Positions 16,243 to 24,650 of a stretch of DNA of 64,000 nt are shown one piece after another. This DNA comes from Bacillota bacterium. GTDB taxonomy: Bacteria > Bacillota > UBA4882 > UBA8346. The position numbers were made by a program, and so were the translations under genes. The notes under the pieces were generated by a model. It worked only from the letters and a program-made list of their open reading frames with translations, did not search any database and was not told the origin of the DNA. Where the stretch lies: positions 4,689 through 68,688 of the forward strand of contig JAFABB010000060.1 in NCBI GenBank assembly GCA_023426245.1. The letters run 5' to 3'. The stretch's first letter is position 1. Each line of letters begins with the position of its first letter.

Positions 16243-16275
16243 CTTCATAAATTCTTCACATCAACTTGGTACTAT
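16243..16275 (+). promoter_or_regulatory. Promoter with 11-bp-phased direct repeat, site 3 (rightward)
   Basis: CTTCATA (16243-16249), AATT, CTTCACA (16254-16260), 9 nt, TACTAT (16270-16275). It drives the four-helix membrane protein starting at 16326 and is divergent from site 4. Confidence 0.75.
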
Positions 16276-16325
16276 CAACCTGTCGAAAAAATGACCCGTA
16301 AAACTTATATTAGGAGGATTTATCA

Positions 16326-16811
16326 ATGAATATGACGCATTACATGGAATTACTTGCAACCAATCAACCGTGGAATCTGCTTCGTTTCATGGTCATACCG
16401 GTTGTTTTTGCCGAAACCTTAGTTGCTATCGAATTTTTAATCGTTTATTACCGGAAAACCTCAGGAGCCTTAAAAACAACCAGCAAAATATTAAGTGTAT
16501 CAGCCGCCGTCTACTTCACTTTGGCAGTTTTCCTGCCGCTCATTTTTACGGCGCTACCCGGGATAAAATGGCGGACACCGGTTGACTTCATTGCAGTTTG
16601 GTCCTACTTGCTGGGTGTGATACCTTTTATAGTCATGGCTCTCATCGACTTGGGCCTCGTCGCCAAAAACAAAAGCGCCGATGAAAAGATGAAATTGCAT
16701 TTTGTTTGGCTGACTGTGTTCCTTGTTGTGGCACATATTGCCATGATCTTTGGAATGATCAACCCGGAAATCGTCCGGGGGGCTACTTCGACTCCGATGA
16801 TGATGAAGTAA
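16326..16811 (+). CDS. Four-helix membrane protein (DUF6803-like), repeat-regulon member
   Basis: 161 residues with four hydrophobic segments (about 17-40, 53-75, 90-110, 127-147). The N-terminus is MNMTHYMELLATNQPWNLLRF and the tail is TSTPMMMK, so both ends are methionine-rich. It resembles the DUF6803-type permease-like proteins of clostridia, whose function is unproven. AGGAGG lies 8 nt before the ATG. Its promoter shares the direct repeat with the HMA and DUF2318 genes, suggesting a metal-handling role. A terminator follows. Confidence 0.78.
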   Translation: MNMTHYMELLATNQPWNLLRFMVIPVVFAETLVAIEFLIVYYRKTSGALKTTSKILSVSAAVYFTLAVFLPLIFTALPGIKWRTPVDFIAVWSYLLGVIPFIVMALIDLGLVAKNKSADEKMKLHFVWLTVFLVVAHIAMIFGMINPEIVRGATSTPMMMK

Positions 16812-16830
16812 GGGATCAATATTAAAAACA

Positions 16831-16876
16831 AAAAGGCTATTGCAAAGTGAACAAGAAAGTTGCAATAGCCTTTTTT
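16831..16876 (+). terminator. Intrinsic terminator
   Basis: Perfect 15-bp stem AAAAGGCTATTGCAA / TTGCAATAGCCTTTT then TT. The stem resembles the ends of the dispersed hairpin elements. Confidence 0.85.
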
Positions 16877-17046
16877 GAGTTAATAGTAGTCTATTTTTAT
16901 ATGAAACTCATCCAGAAATCGGGAATCTGCCTCCCGACCTGCTTGATCCGTTCCCCGATCCCCTTGCCGATAGACGCGACAATTGACAAAGCACCCCATA
17001 CGATAGGGCGGCAAAATTAATGCCGAAAAAGGCTCTGATGCCGCAG

Positions 17047-17256
17047 TCAGGTAAGAATTTCACTTAAGATTTCTTTTTGCTCATTGATTGAATACCCGTC
17101 TCTCACGGCAGTTTCGATAACATGGGCTAATTTTTCAATCGTGGTGCCGGATGTTTTTAAGGTTTCATCAATAACTTTATCGATTTCCTTATCATCCATC
17201 CAGTATGCGCCGAATATTTCCTTTAAGATCTTTCTTGTTTCATGGGTATAGTCCAT
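17047..17256 (-). CDS. Small hypothetical helical protein (69 residues)
   Basis: Charged and mostly helical by composition (THETRKILKEIFGAYW, then EIDKVIDETLKTSG, ending NEQKEILSEILT). No motif or family recognised. The ATG at 17256 has GGAGG about 12 nt upstream. It stands alone, with no clear partner on either side. Confidence 0.6.
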   Translation of the reverse strand: MDYTHETRKILKEIFGAYWMDDKEIDKVIDETLKTSGTTIEKLAHVIETAVRDGYSINEQKEILSEILT

Positions 17257-17659
17257 GGTATGGTTAAGCCTCCGTTATCTCATTTCTCTACCAAACTATG
17301 CCGGGCAATCTTCTAAGATAAACAATATTCATCCACCTTGGCAAGACCAACGTGGCTGGCGGCTTTTGGAGCAAGCTGGATTAAAAACCTTTTTAACTAG
17401 ACTTGGTTAACTTTTACAAGTTTATGAGCCAGTCCCTCTTATTATCTAAATTATTATTATAACCTTTTGGAATCAATTATCAAGTATCTAAGCGTCACTT
17501 TTTGCAACCCAATTGTCACATTTTCCTTATATAGCCAATCGCCGCCCTGCGCTTTAAAATATTTTTATTTTCAAGCCAGGATTAAAAATATTGGACCTCC
17601 AATACCCAGAGGCTAAAAAAGTACATTCTCCTAGCCCCTCGTTCCCCTAATCAAATCCA
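17257..17659. other. Non-coding stretch
   Basis: No supported gene on either strand. It leads into the 21-nt repeat array at 17660. Confidence 0.45.
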
Positions 17660-17800
17660 GGAAGTTCCGGTCCCATTTTTCATCCCGGAGGGATCCTTTT
17701 GTATCCTGAAGGTAGATTCTTCTATCTTAGAGATAGTATCTCGGAGATACCTTTTTCTATCTCAGAGATATTTTTTTCCATACCGGAGACAGCTCTTCCC
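17660..17800. repeat. Array of short palindromes with 21-nt period
   Basis: Six quasi-palindromes of about 13 nt (type TATCTCGGAGATA) have centres at 17687, 17708, 17729, 17743, 17764 and 17785. The spacing is 21, 21, 14, 21, 21 nt, with T-rich 7-nt linkers between them. Read on the plus strand the array encodes degenerate seven-residue repeats (ISEIPFS, ISEIFFS, IPETALP) but has no start codon or ribosome site. It lies about 100 nt past the 3' end of mntR. Confidence 0.7.
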
Positions 17801-17901
17801 TTCGTGAGCCATATCGAATCCGTTCGATTCGGGTGCCTTTGAAAAAGGCGATAAATCCGCGGAATCCTGGTCTATTTGTGGTAAATCGATTCGAAAACAG
17901 A

Positions 17902-18396
17902 TCACCCATCTCCATGGCGAAACAACCAAGCCCGTAAATACCGCAACTCTTCTTGATCCGGGTAATCCGTATGACATTGAATATTCTCCAACTCTTGAAT
18001 CCGGTTTGGATCTGACCCGAAATAGATAATCAGGTTACGAATAAAACGCATTGTCGCCGGATTGATATAATGTTCAATCCCCTCCACCTGCTCTTCGACT
18101 CTGGCATTTTCCTTCGATAACCGAAAAAACTCTTTCAGTTTTTCGTCCCGCCACACCAAAAACCGGCCATAAGTCATTCCTTTCTCTGTCAAAGCAATAT
18201 TACGGTACTTTTCGTACTTGATAAAACCGGCTTCATCAAGTTTCTGAATCATCCGTGTTACTGACGACGGCTTAACATCAATTGCATTGGAAAGGTCCAC
18301 CGGGCGAATATAACCTTTGCTGGATACAATCCGGAAAAACATTTCCAGGTAGTCTTCCATGCTTTCAGTTAAAGTTATTTCTCTAGACATAGTCAT
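17902..18396 (-). CDS. mntR: MntR/DtxR-family metal-dependent repressor
   Basis: 164 residues closely following MntR: SMEDYLE at the N-terminus, winged helix VKPSSVTRMIQKLDEAGFIKYEKYR, and the metal-site helix VEGIEHYINP. These supply the usual Asp, Glu and His ligands, except that the position equivalent to B. subtilis His77 (RHELL) is Asp here (RDEKL). The start is ATG at 18396 or, with better spacing from GGGGG, ATG at 18390. It lies downstream of the feo genes and in the same region as mntH, the likely targets for Mn or Fe control. Confidence 0.85.
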   Translation of the reverse strand: MTMSREITLTESMEDYLEMFFRIVSSKGYIRPVDLSNAIDVKPSSVTRMIQKLDEAGFIKYEKYRNIALTEKGMTYGRFLVWRDEKLKEFFRLSKENARVEEQVEGIEHYINPATMRFIRNLIIYFGSDPNRIQELENIQCHTDYPDQEELRYLRAWLFRHGDG

Positions 18397-18567
18397 CCCC
18401 CGTTAAAAGAAGGCTGTCGCAAAACCATTCTATTCATCAGATTTATCATAACAATACCCATGCAAAAGGGCCTGCATTGAATATCCCTATCGATTATTAC
18501 CTTTTCAGGGCGGCCCCTTTCCGCCATTACACTCTTTAGCCTATGCTAAACAAGTTTCATTCAGAAC

Positions 18568-19983
18568 TCAGACCAATCCCAACCCCCGCACAATTTGGGC
18601 TACCAGGAAACAAACGATCATCGCAACTCCGGTTGGTATGAAAGCTGCTAGTAAGGTCCACTTGACGCTCTGCGTCTCTTTACGAATGGTCAGCAAGGTT
18701 GTCGCACAAGGAAAATGCAATAGTGAAAAGAGAATCATATTTAAGGCAGTCAACCAGGTCCATCCGTTATTAACTAAAAGTTGACGGAGAGCATCCATGC
18801 TATCCAACTCCAGCATTGCTCCTTGGGACAAATAACTCATAACCAGAATCGGCACCACAATCTCATTCGCCGGTAACCCTAAGATAAACGCCAAGATGAT
18901 AAACCCATCCAGTCCGATTAAATGTCCGAAACCCTGAAGCCACCCTGCGAGATGACTCATAATACTGAGATCTCCAACATAGATGTTGGCCAATATCCAC
19001 GTCGCCGCACCAGCGGGAGCTGCCACGGTTACGGCCCTCATTAAAACAAAAAGGGTGCGGTCCAAAACGGAACGGATTAATAGCGAGCCAACCTTGGGCA
19101 TTCGATAAGGCGGGAGTTCCAAGGTAAAGGTGGAGGGAACTCCTTTTAAAAGTGTTTTTGATAAAACCCAAGATACTGCCAACGTTACCAGAATTCCAAC
19201 GACAACCACTCCTGCAACCAAAGCCGAAGCAGCGAAACTATTAAAACCGCTCACTAGCGCTCCCATAAACACTGCCGCCATAGCGATCAGGGTTGGAAAT
19301 CTTCCGTTACACGGCACAAAATTATTGGTTAAAATCGCAATCAAGCGTTCCCGGGGTGACTCGATAATCCGGCAGGCAATAATTCCTGCTGCGTTACAAC
19401 CAAATCCCATACACATCGTAAGAATTTGTTTGCCATGAGCTCCGGCTTTTTTGAATAGCTTATCAAGGTTGAAAGCCACCCGGGGAAGATAGCCCAAATC
19501 TTCAAGAAAGGTAAAGAGCGGAAAAAAGATAGCCATCGGGGGCAACATCACCGATACGACCCAAGCCAAACAACGGTACAAACCCAAAACCAATACACCA
19601 TGCAACCAGGATGGCGCACCAATCCACTGAAAAACCTGGGTTAACTTATCTTGAAATCCAAAGAGAACATTAGCCAACATTTCCGAAGGAACATTGGCTC
19701 CACTAATCGTCAACCAGAATACCAGGCTAAGCAAGGCAATCATCAGGGGATAACCCAAAAATTTCGAGGTGACAATATTATCGATTTTTTGGTCCAAATC
19801 TCTTCTGCGGACTTCTTTTTTTACTACTTCCCCGGCTATTACTTGGGCTTGTTGATAGATATCCCGGACAACCCCTTCTCTGACCGCTCCCAATTGGTTC
19901 CGCCGAATTTGAGCTTTATCAACAATCCTATTAAATTCAATTTCTAAATCATTCACATCATTCCACTCCTTTGCATCTTTCAA
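18568..19983 (-). CDS. feoB: Ferrous iron transporter FeoB, membrane domain (split protein)
   Basis: 471 residues. After a helical lead come the Gate-domain membrane segments with FeoB signatures: LPPMAIFFPLFTFLEDLGYLP, MCMGFGCNAAGI, the conserved Cys stretch TNNFVPCNGRFPTL, and ANEIVVPI. It lacks the GTPase, which is encoded by the preceding gene with a 4-nt ATGA overlap. Together they form the Fe(II) channel. Several anaerobic Firmicutes have FeoB split at this point. Confidence 0.93.
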   Translation of the reverse strand: MKDAKEWNDVNDLEIEFNRIVDKAQIRRNQLGAVREGVVRDIYQQAQVIAGEVVKKEVRRRDLDQKIDNIVTSKFLGYPLMIALLSLVFWLTISGANVPSEMLANVLFGFQDKLTQVFQWIGAPSWLHGVLVLGLYRCLAWVVSVMLPPMAIFFPLFTFLEDLGYLPRVAFNLDKLFKKAGAHGKQILTMCMGFGCNAAGIIACRIIESPRERLIAILTNNFVPCNGRFPTLIAMAAVFMGALVSGFNSFAASALVAGVVVVGILVTLAVSWVLSKTLLKGVPSTFTLELPPYRMPKVGSLLIRSVLDRTLFVLMRAVTVAAPAGAATWILANIYVGDLSIMSHLAGWLQGFGHLIGLDGFIILAFILGLPANEIVVPILVMSYLSQGAMLELDSMDALRQLLVNNGWTWLTALNMILFSLLHFPCATTLLTIRKETQSVKWTLLAAFIPTGVAMIVCFLVAQIVRGLGLV

Positions 19984-20750
19984 AGCGCCCCTCCTAAAGT
20001 CGGTTGGATCCTTCCCAAATAATGAAGCATTTCTTCGATAATGGTTTCATCCCCATCCAAAAGGCGTAATGCTACCCATCGGCTATTGAGCTTACCTTGA
20101 AATAACCTCTCCACATCTCCCCGAATCTCATCGACGGCAGCTTCAATGAATTCGTTATACATCATTGGTCTTGGCTGGTTAGCGCTGTTCCTGAAAACTA
20201 CTTGATGGATGGCGTTTTTTAAATCATTCAGACCTGTTTTATCTCTGGCAATCGTCGGAATAACCGGTATTCCTAAAATCTCTTCCAGCTTGTCACAGTT
20301 GATCTCCATCTTCTTCCGTTTTGCCTCATCCATCAAGTTGACGCAAAGAATGGTTTTCGGGGTAATCTCCATGACCTGTAAAACCAGGTTTAAATTCCTT
20401 TCTAGACAGGTCGCATCGGCAACCACAACCGTAGCATCCGGATCACCAAAGCAGATAAAATCTCGGGCTACTTGTTCATCGGCTGAATTGGCAAGAAGCG
20501 AATAAGTTCCCGGTAAATCCACCAAAATGATATTCTTATTCTGATGGTAATAACTACCCTTGGCTAAAACAACAGTTTTTCCAGGCCAGTTACCGGTATG
20601 TTGGTTGAGTCCGGTTAAACCGTTAAATACCGTGCTTTTTCCGGTATTGGGGTTTCCGGCCAAGGCAACGACCGCATCGGCCTTAACCGGAGTTTGGTTA
20701 AGCTCTTCCAAAAAGGCATAGATGCCCGTGGATTGGGCTGTAAGTCCCAT
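19980..20750 (-). CDS. feoB: Ferrous iron transporter FeoB, GTPase domain (split protein)
   Basis: 256 residues. G1 GNPNTGKSTVFNGLTG, G2/switch HTGNWPGKTV, G3 LVDLPGTYSL, G4 NLMDE, and the SMA-like G5 region near PTIARDKTG identify the cytosolic FeoB G-domain and helical spacer. It ends where the membrane part would normally continue, and the next gene overlaps by ATGA, so the two subunits should be made in equal amounts. It follows feoA after an 80-nt gap containing a hairpin. Confidence 0.93.
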   Translation of the reverse strand: MGLTAQSTGIYAFLEELNQTPVKADAVVALAGNPNTGKSTVFNGLTGLNQHTGNWPGKTVVLAKGSYYHQNKNIILVDLPGTYSLLANSADEQVARDFICFGDPDATVVVADATCLERNLNLVLQVMEITPKTILCVNLMDEAKRKKMEINCDKLEEILGIPVIPTIARDKTGLNDLKNAIHQVVFRNSANQPRPMMYNEFIEAAVDEIRGDVERLFQGKLNSRWVALRLLDGDETIIEEMLHYLGRIQPTLGGAL

Positions 20751-20788
20751 ATTAACCTCCCTTGTTTTTTTAAAATCCGTTTTTTAAC

Positions 20789-20821
20789 CCGGCAGAAGCA
20801 GAAACAGTTCGCTCCTGCCGG
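20789..20821 (-). terminator. Hairpin between feoA and feoB
   Basis: CCGGCAG / CTGCCGG stem followed by GTTAAAAAA instead of a T-run on the minus strand. More likely an attenuating or RNA-stabilising hairpin than a full terminator. Confidence 0.45.
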
Positions 20822-20830
20822 TCAAGTTCA

Positions 20831-21073
20831 TCAATCGATAGAACGAACTGTAATTTGACGGCTTTCTTCTGAACGCAAAGCAATCACAGCTCCCCTGATC
20901 TTATAAGCCACCGGATCGCCCGCCGGGCTTTTTCTAACGGCCTCGACGATTGTCGACGGAACCAAGCCCAGATCCAAAAGCCGGTTGCGTGTTAATCCCT
21001 CCGACTCAATATGGATCACCTCAGCCATTCTTCCAACCGGAAGGTGTGACAATTGAAATTCGGCAACACTCAT
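20831..21073 (-). CDS. feoA: FeoA, SH3-like ferrous transport accessory protein
   Basis: 80 residues, the usual FeoA length. It shows QLSHLPVGRMAEVIHIESEG, then RNRLLDLGLVPSTIVEAVRKSP, and ends IALRSEESRQITV, matching the FeoA beta-barrel. It modulates FeoB. It is the first gene of the leftward feoA-feoB operon, behind two tandem RNA-like repeats at 21103-21345. Confidence 0.92.
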   Translation of the reverse strand: MSVAEFQLSHLPVGRMAEVIHIESEGLTRNRLLDLGLVPSTIVEAVRKSPAGDPVAYKIRGAVIALRSEESRQITVRSID

Positions 21074-21102
21074 GAAAATTTCTCCCTTCCATAAACTTCA
21101 TC

Positions 21103-21178
21103 CGTTAGCAACTTCGAAACATATCCGGGCTCACCAAGAGTTTTGCTCGAGGCTAACTATTGATAACTCCAGTATATG
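21103..21178 (-). promoter_or_regulatory. Tandem structured leader element, proximal copy
   Basis: On the minus strand it opens with GTTAGCC and closes with GCTAAC, able to form a closing stem. Conserved blocks lie between: GAGCAAAA, TCTTGG, and CCGGATAT. It is 30 nt upstream of feoA. The distal copy keeps the same blocks and the same pairing (one wobble). This suggests a metal-sensing RNA or a duplicated operator; it was not matched to a known riboswitch class. Confidence 0.55.
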
Positions 21179-21271
21179 AAAACGATTGAAGATTGGTTAC
21201 CTTTATCATCCATCTCCGACCGGGTCAATCATATCGATGTTTTTAATAAATTTTTCCTTTATAAAGGATAC

Positions 21272-21345
21272 CGATTAGCAGCATCAAAAAATATCCGGCC
21301 TTGCCAAAAATTTTGCTCCTGGCTAACAGTTAATCTTAATATATG
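21272..21345 (-). promoter_or_regulatory. Tandem structured leader element, distal copy
   Basis: Second copy of the element at 21103-21178, with GTTAGCC, GAGCAAAA, TTTTTGG, GCCGGATAT and a closing GCTAAT in the same order and spacing. Each copy is preceded by CATATA and a TTCAA block. The two copies are about 170 nt apart. Confidence 0.55.
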
Positions 21346-21371
21346 CTAAGGACTTGAAAAGTGCTGCCAAA

Positions 21372-21412
21372 GTGAAAAAATAAAACCCCGCTACCAGAGC
21401 AGGCAGCGGAGT
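21372..21412 (-). terminator. Intrinsic terminator after mntH
   Basis: CTCCGCTGCC / GGTAGCGGGG stem, 6-nt loop, then TTTTATTTTTT on the minus strand. Confidence 0.85.
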
Positions 21413-21521
21413 AAGGAGAAGTAAAACAATATATCGAGATTAAAGCGGATATGAGGTTACTTTATCCCTGAGAGTTTCTGTTAAAAATTCCTCTTTTGCT
21501 TTGTTCAAGGCAATATCCCAA

Positions 21522-22775
21522 TCAAAAATAACTTTTCAATAACATCATATTTAAAATGGTTACCACGAGCCCGACTATCCATAATACCGTTCGGTCCAGC
21601 AAAGAATTGCGATATTGGCCCATAATTCTAGCCGATGATGTTAAATAAATCTGCAAAAAAATTGTAATCGGCAGTTGGATGCTTAAAAACATTTGCGAAT
21701 AAATCAAACCTTTGAAGGGGTCCGTGATGATAAAAATGACCATGGTTGCCAGGCTTAAAATCACTCCAACGCCAATTTTAGTATGAGGATCTTTAATATC
21801 ATAGGGTTCCTTAAACATCCCGGCTACAATACTCCCTCCGGCCATTCCCGCAGTGGTGGTAGAGGAAATTCCCGCAAAAAGAAGCGCCAGTCCAAAAACA
21901 ATTGCCGCTCCTTTCCCCAGCAAAGGCTCTAAAAGATGTTGCGCCTGTCCTAATTCAATAACGGGTACATGGTTACTGAAGAAAGCTGCTGCCGCTAAAA
22001 TAATCATGGCGCTATTAATAGCCCAACCGACCAACATCGAAAACAAAGTATCCATAAATTCATACTTCAATTGTTTCTTAATGATTTGGTGGTTTTCCAA
22101 ATTCCATTCCCGGCTTTGAATAATTTCAGAATGGAGGAACAAATTATGGGGCATTACCACGGCTCCCAATACAGACATAATGATCGGCATGGAATTGGCC
22201 GGGAAACTCGGAACAGCCCAATGATAGGCCGCCGCTCCCCAATTGACATGGACAATACTGAGCTCATAAATAAAAGAAATACCAATCAAAGAGACAAACC
22301 CGATAATCCACTTCTCCAAGCGCTGATAAGAATTGGAAAACAGCATCCATAATACTAACCCTAAAATCATCACGGACCCGAGTTTTAAAGGTATCTGGAA
22401 TAAAAGTTGCAGGGCAATGGCTCCGCCTAAAATTTCGGCCATTGCAGTTGAAATAGATGCTAATATAGCTGTACCAAGAATGATTCCGGCGGCGTTGGGC
22501 TTTAAATGTTTCGCCGCAGCCTCAGCAAGACAATCTCCGGTCACAATGCCCAAATGGGCAACGTTATGTTGCAAAATGATTAACATTACGGTGGAAAGGG
22601 TCACCATCCACAACAATGTATAGCCGTAATCCGATCCGGCTGCCAAATTTGATGCCCAGTTTCCCGGATCAATAAAGCCTACAGTAACCAAAAGCCCAGG
22701 CCCGATGTATTTGATGAAATCTTTAGCGCCGAGTATCGGATTATGAAACCTGGTATCTAATTTATCTTTTAGCAA
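21522..22775 (-). CDS. mntH: Nramp-family Mn(II)/Fe(II) transporter MntH
   Basis: 417 residues, about eleven membrane helices. The metal-site motifs are present: DPGNW in helix 1 (GFIDPGNWASNLAAGSDYGY) and AVVMPHN in helix 6, with the canonical methionine. It imports Mn(II) (or Fe(II)) with protons. The start is TTG after GGGGGGAG. A 14-bp perfect palindrome at 22853-22866 in its upstream region is a candidate MntR operator. It has its own terminator. Confidence 0.93.
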   Translation of the reverse strand: MLKDKLDTRFHNPILGAKDFIKYIGPGLLVTVGFIDPGNWASNLAAGSDYGYTLLWMVTLSTVMLIILQHNVAHLGIVTGDCLAEAAAKHLKPNAAGIILGTAILASISTAMAEILGGAIALQLLFQIPLKLGSVMILGLVLWMLFSNSYQRLEKWIIGFVSLIGISFIYELSIVHVNWGAAAYHWAVPSFPANSMPIIMSVLGAVVMPHNLFLHSEIIQSREWNLENHQIIKKQLKYEFMDTLFSMLVGWAINSAMIILAAAAFFSNHVPVIELGQAQHLLEPLLGKGAAIVFGLALLFAGISSTTTAGMAGGSIVAGMFKEPYDIKDPHTKIGVGVILSLATMVIFIITDPFKGLIYSQMFLSIQLPITIFLQIYLTSSARIMGQYRNSLLDRTVLWIVGLVVTILNMMLLKSYF

Positions 22776-22852
22776 ATCCTTCGACTCCCCCCTTTTGTTA
22801 GCAAATTGATTCAGTAGTCCAATACGATTTAAACCATCTCGAATTCTATTTT

Positions 22853-22866
22853 ATTCCTGCAGGAAT
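22853..22866. promoter_or_regulatory. Palindrome upstream of mntH, candidate MntR box
   Basis: Perfect palindrome ATTCCTGCAGGAAT, 78 nt before the mntH start. A TTTCAA / AATATT promoter with a 17-nt spacer partly overlaps it. No second copy was seen before feoA. Confidence 0.5.
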
Positions 22867-23032
22867 ATTGGATGATAAAACATTACTTGAAATAATTAAC
22901 TATAGAAATTTTTAACTCAATTATACATTATCGGATGCTATTTTTCAATATCAGGGAAATGAAATCTACCGGATTACCTGCGCGGCATCAAACCCAAAAC
23001 CCTGAATCGGGCAAACATATTCCGATAAAAAA

Positions 23033-23152
23033 AGAGGCTGTTGCAAAAGTGATTAAAATCAATGGGAAATACAACATATACCATAAATAATGGGTAAAGA
23101 TCTCCATATATTGTATTTCTCTATCGATAAATCTTATTTTGCAACAGACCCT
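23033..23152. repeat. Dispersed hairpin element, copy B
   Basis: Near-identical to the copy at 14499-14618 in both ends and centre. It lies between mntH and htrA, 130 nt past the htrA stop. Confidence 0.8.
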
Positions 23153-23282
23153 CAATTTAAAAAAACGCTATACCGCATCTTGGAAACTCCCCTTCTTTGG
23201 CTTTCCATACTCACAGTCCATAGGAGGGGATAAACACACAATATTCCCAACCAGGTATCAAAGGGGAGAGTTGGCGAGGCTC

Positions 23283-24416
23283 CTAACGTTCCTCGCCAAA
23301 GGTTAGCTTCATGGTCACTCTTTTCTTGCCCCTGAAAACAACCACATTAACGGTATCCCCTGGTTTATAAGCCCTTTTAATGCGGTTAAGATCTTTCATG
23401 GTAGCCACTTGTTTACCGGCTAGGCTAATTACAATGTCCTTCACCTTGATCCCGGCTTTATCTGCGCCGCTCCCCGCGGCCACTTTCACGATAAAAATCC
23501 CTACCGGCAGTTTATAGTAATCCGCCAGTGCCTTGGTCATATCCCTACCGCTAATCCCGATGAAAGGCCTGCCTTTAACATAGCCGTATTTCAGCAACTG
23601 GGCAACAATGGGCTTGGCATCATCGATGGGAATGGCAAAACCCAAACCTTCCACCCCGGAAACCGAAATTTTAACGGTATTGATGCCGATGACTTTTCCT
23701 TCGGAGTTCACTAGGGCTCCGCCACTGTTTCCAGGATTAATGGCGGCATCGGTTTGAATCAGATTGAGCGTGCGATCTTCCAAGGAAACCGTCCGGTTTA
23801 AAGCGCTGATGACTCCGGAAGTCACCGACCCGGCGAACTCAAGGCCCAGGGGATTCCCAATAGCCACAGCCAGTTCCCCCACTTCAAGCTTGGATGAATC
23901 GCCAAGTTCAGCTATTGGCATATCCTTCAGCCCCACTTGAATCACAGCCAGATCATTTAGGGAGTCTCCCCCGATAAACTTCGCTTTTGCCTGCCTCTTA
24001 TCAGGTAAAAACACTTCCAAAGTTACTTTCTGGCGTTTCGTATTACGGGGATCGGCATATTGCACCACATGGTAATTGGTCATGATGTGACCCGCCCCGT
24101 CAATGATGATCCCCGATCCTTCCATCTGTGTCTGCTGACTGAAAAACTTATTTAACGGAGTTGTTACCGTCATCCGGATCCCTACGATCGAAGGTCCGGT
24201 TTTTTGGGCGATTTGGGTTACCAGAGGAGGGGCGCCGGCAACATCAGCATTGAGAAAGTTTGGGTTACCTTTCGGGACAAAGCTGGTAAAAACAGCACTG
24301 CCGATAAAACCGCCTACCAATGAAACAATTAAAATGAGAATGGTTCCTAACTTAACATCGAACTTGTGGAAAAAAATGCGCTGCCAAAAATTCCGAGTCT
24401 CTTCATCATTAACCAT
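23283..24416 (-). CDS. htrA: HtrA/DegP-like membrane-anchored serine protease with PDZ domain
   Basis: 377 residues. One membrane segment near residues 20-46 anchors the protein, with the protease outside. The catalytic triad is visible: His in TNYHVVQ, Asp in NDLAVIQV, Ser in GNSGGALVN. One C-terminal PDZ domain (about 285-370) carries FIGISG and VKVAAGSGADKAGIKVKD. This is the S1C family, which degrades misfolded exported proteins. No paired sensor kinase is adjacent. Confidence 0.92.
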   Translation of the reverse strand: MVNDEETRNFWQRIFFHKFDVKLGTILILIVSLVGGFIGSAVFTSFVPKGNPNFLNADVAGAPPLVTQIAQKTGPSIVGIRMTVTTPLNKFFSQQTQMEGSGIIIDGAGHIMTNYHVVQYADPRNTKRQKVTLEVFLPDKRQAKAKFIGGDSLNDLAVIQVGLKDMPIAELGDSSKLEVGELAVAIGNPLGLEFAGSVTSGVISALNRTVSLEDRTLNLIQTDAAINPGNSGGALVNSEGKVIGINTVKISVSGVEGLGFAIPIDDAKPIVAQLLKYGYVKGRPFIGISGRDMTKALADYYKLPVGIFIVKVAAGSGADKAGIKVKDIVISLAGKQVATMKDLNRIKRAYKPGDTVNVVVFRGKKRVTMKLTFGEER

Positions 24417-24518
24417 GGCTTTCAGGTTCCTCCCCCAACTTTAAAATCCCTTTAATTGAAAAACTTTGAAAACAAGTTGGGGATAGATTTCCCGAAATAA
24501 CAGAAATTTATGAGGATA

Positions 24519-24650
24519 GGGGCTGTCCCAAAAAGAAAATCGCGGGCAAGCGTACGCGTAATAAAACGCACGTGAGCTAAAGATATATAATATATGCTCA
24601 ATAATGCCATATACCGCATTTCTTATTGATTTTAACTTTTAGACAGCCTC
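24519..24650. repeat. Dispersed hairpin element, divergent copy C
   Basis: Ends GGGGCTGTCCCAAAAAG and CTTTTAGACAGCCTC are inverted, with ATATATAATATATGC inside. The interior differs from copies A and B and contains a GC-rich block (GCGTACGCGT). The end overlaps the stop codon of the EAL-GGDEF gene. Confidence 0.65.

Noticed and set aside
16900..17046. Leftward frame with SIVASIGKGIGERIKQVG and ending PDFWMSFI
   Set aside because: Composition looks real, but there is no start codon or ribosome site and a stop lies just upstream; at most an unidentifiable remnant.
17660..17800. CRISPR array
   Set aside because: Units are 21 nt with no distinct spacers and no cas genes; it is a minisatellite-type array.
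21272..21345. Cobalamin riboswitch (B12-box-like AGCCAGGAG)
   Set aside because: The match ends after a few bases, the B12-box core is absent, and the adjacent genes are iron uptake genes.
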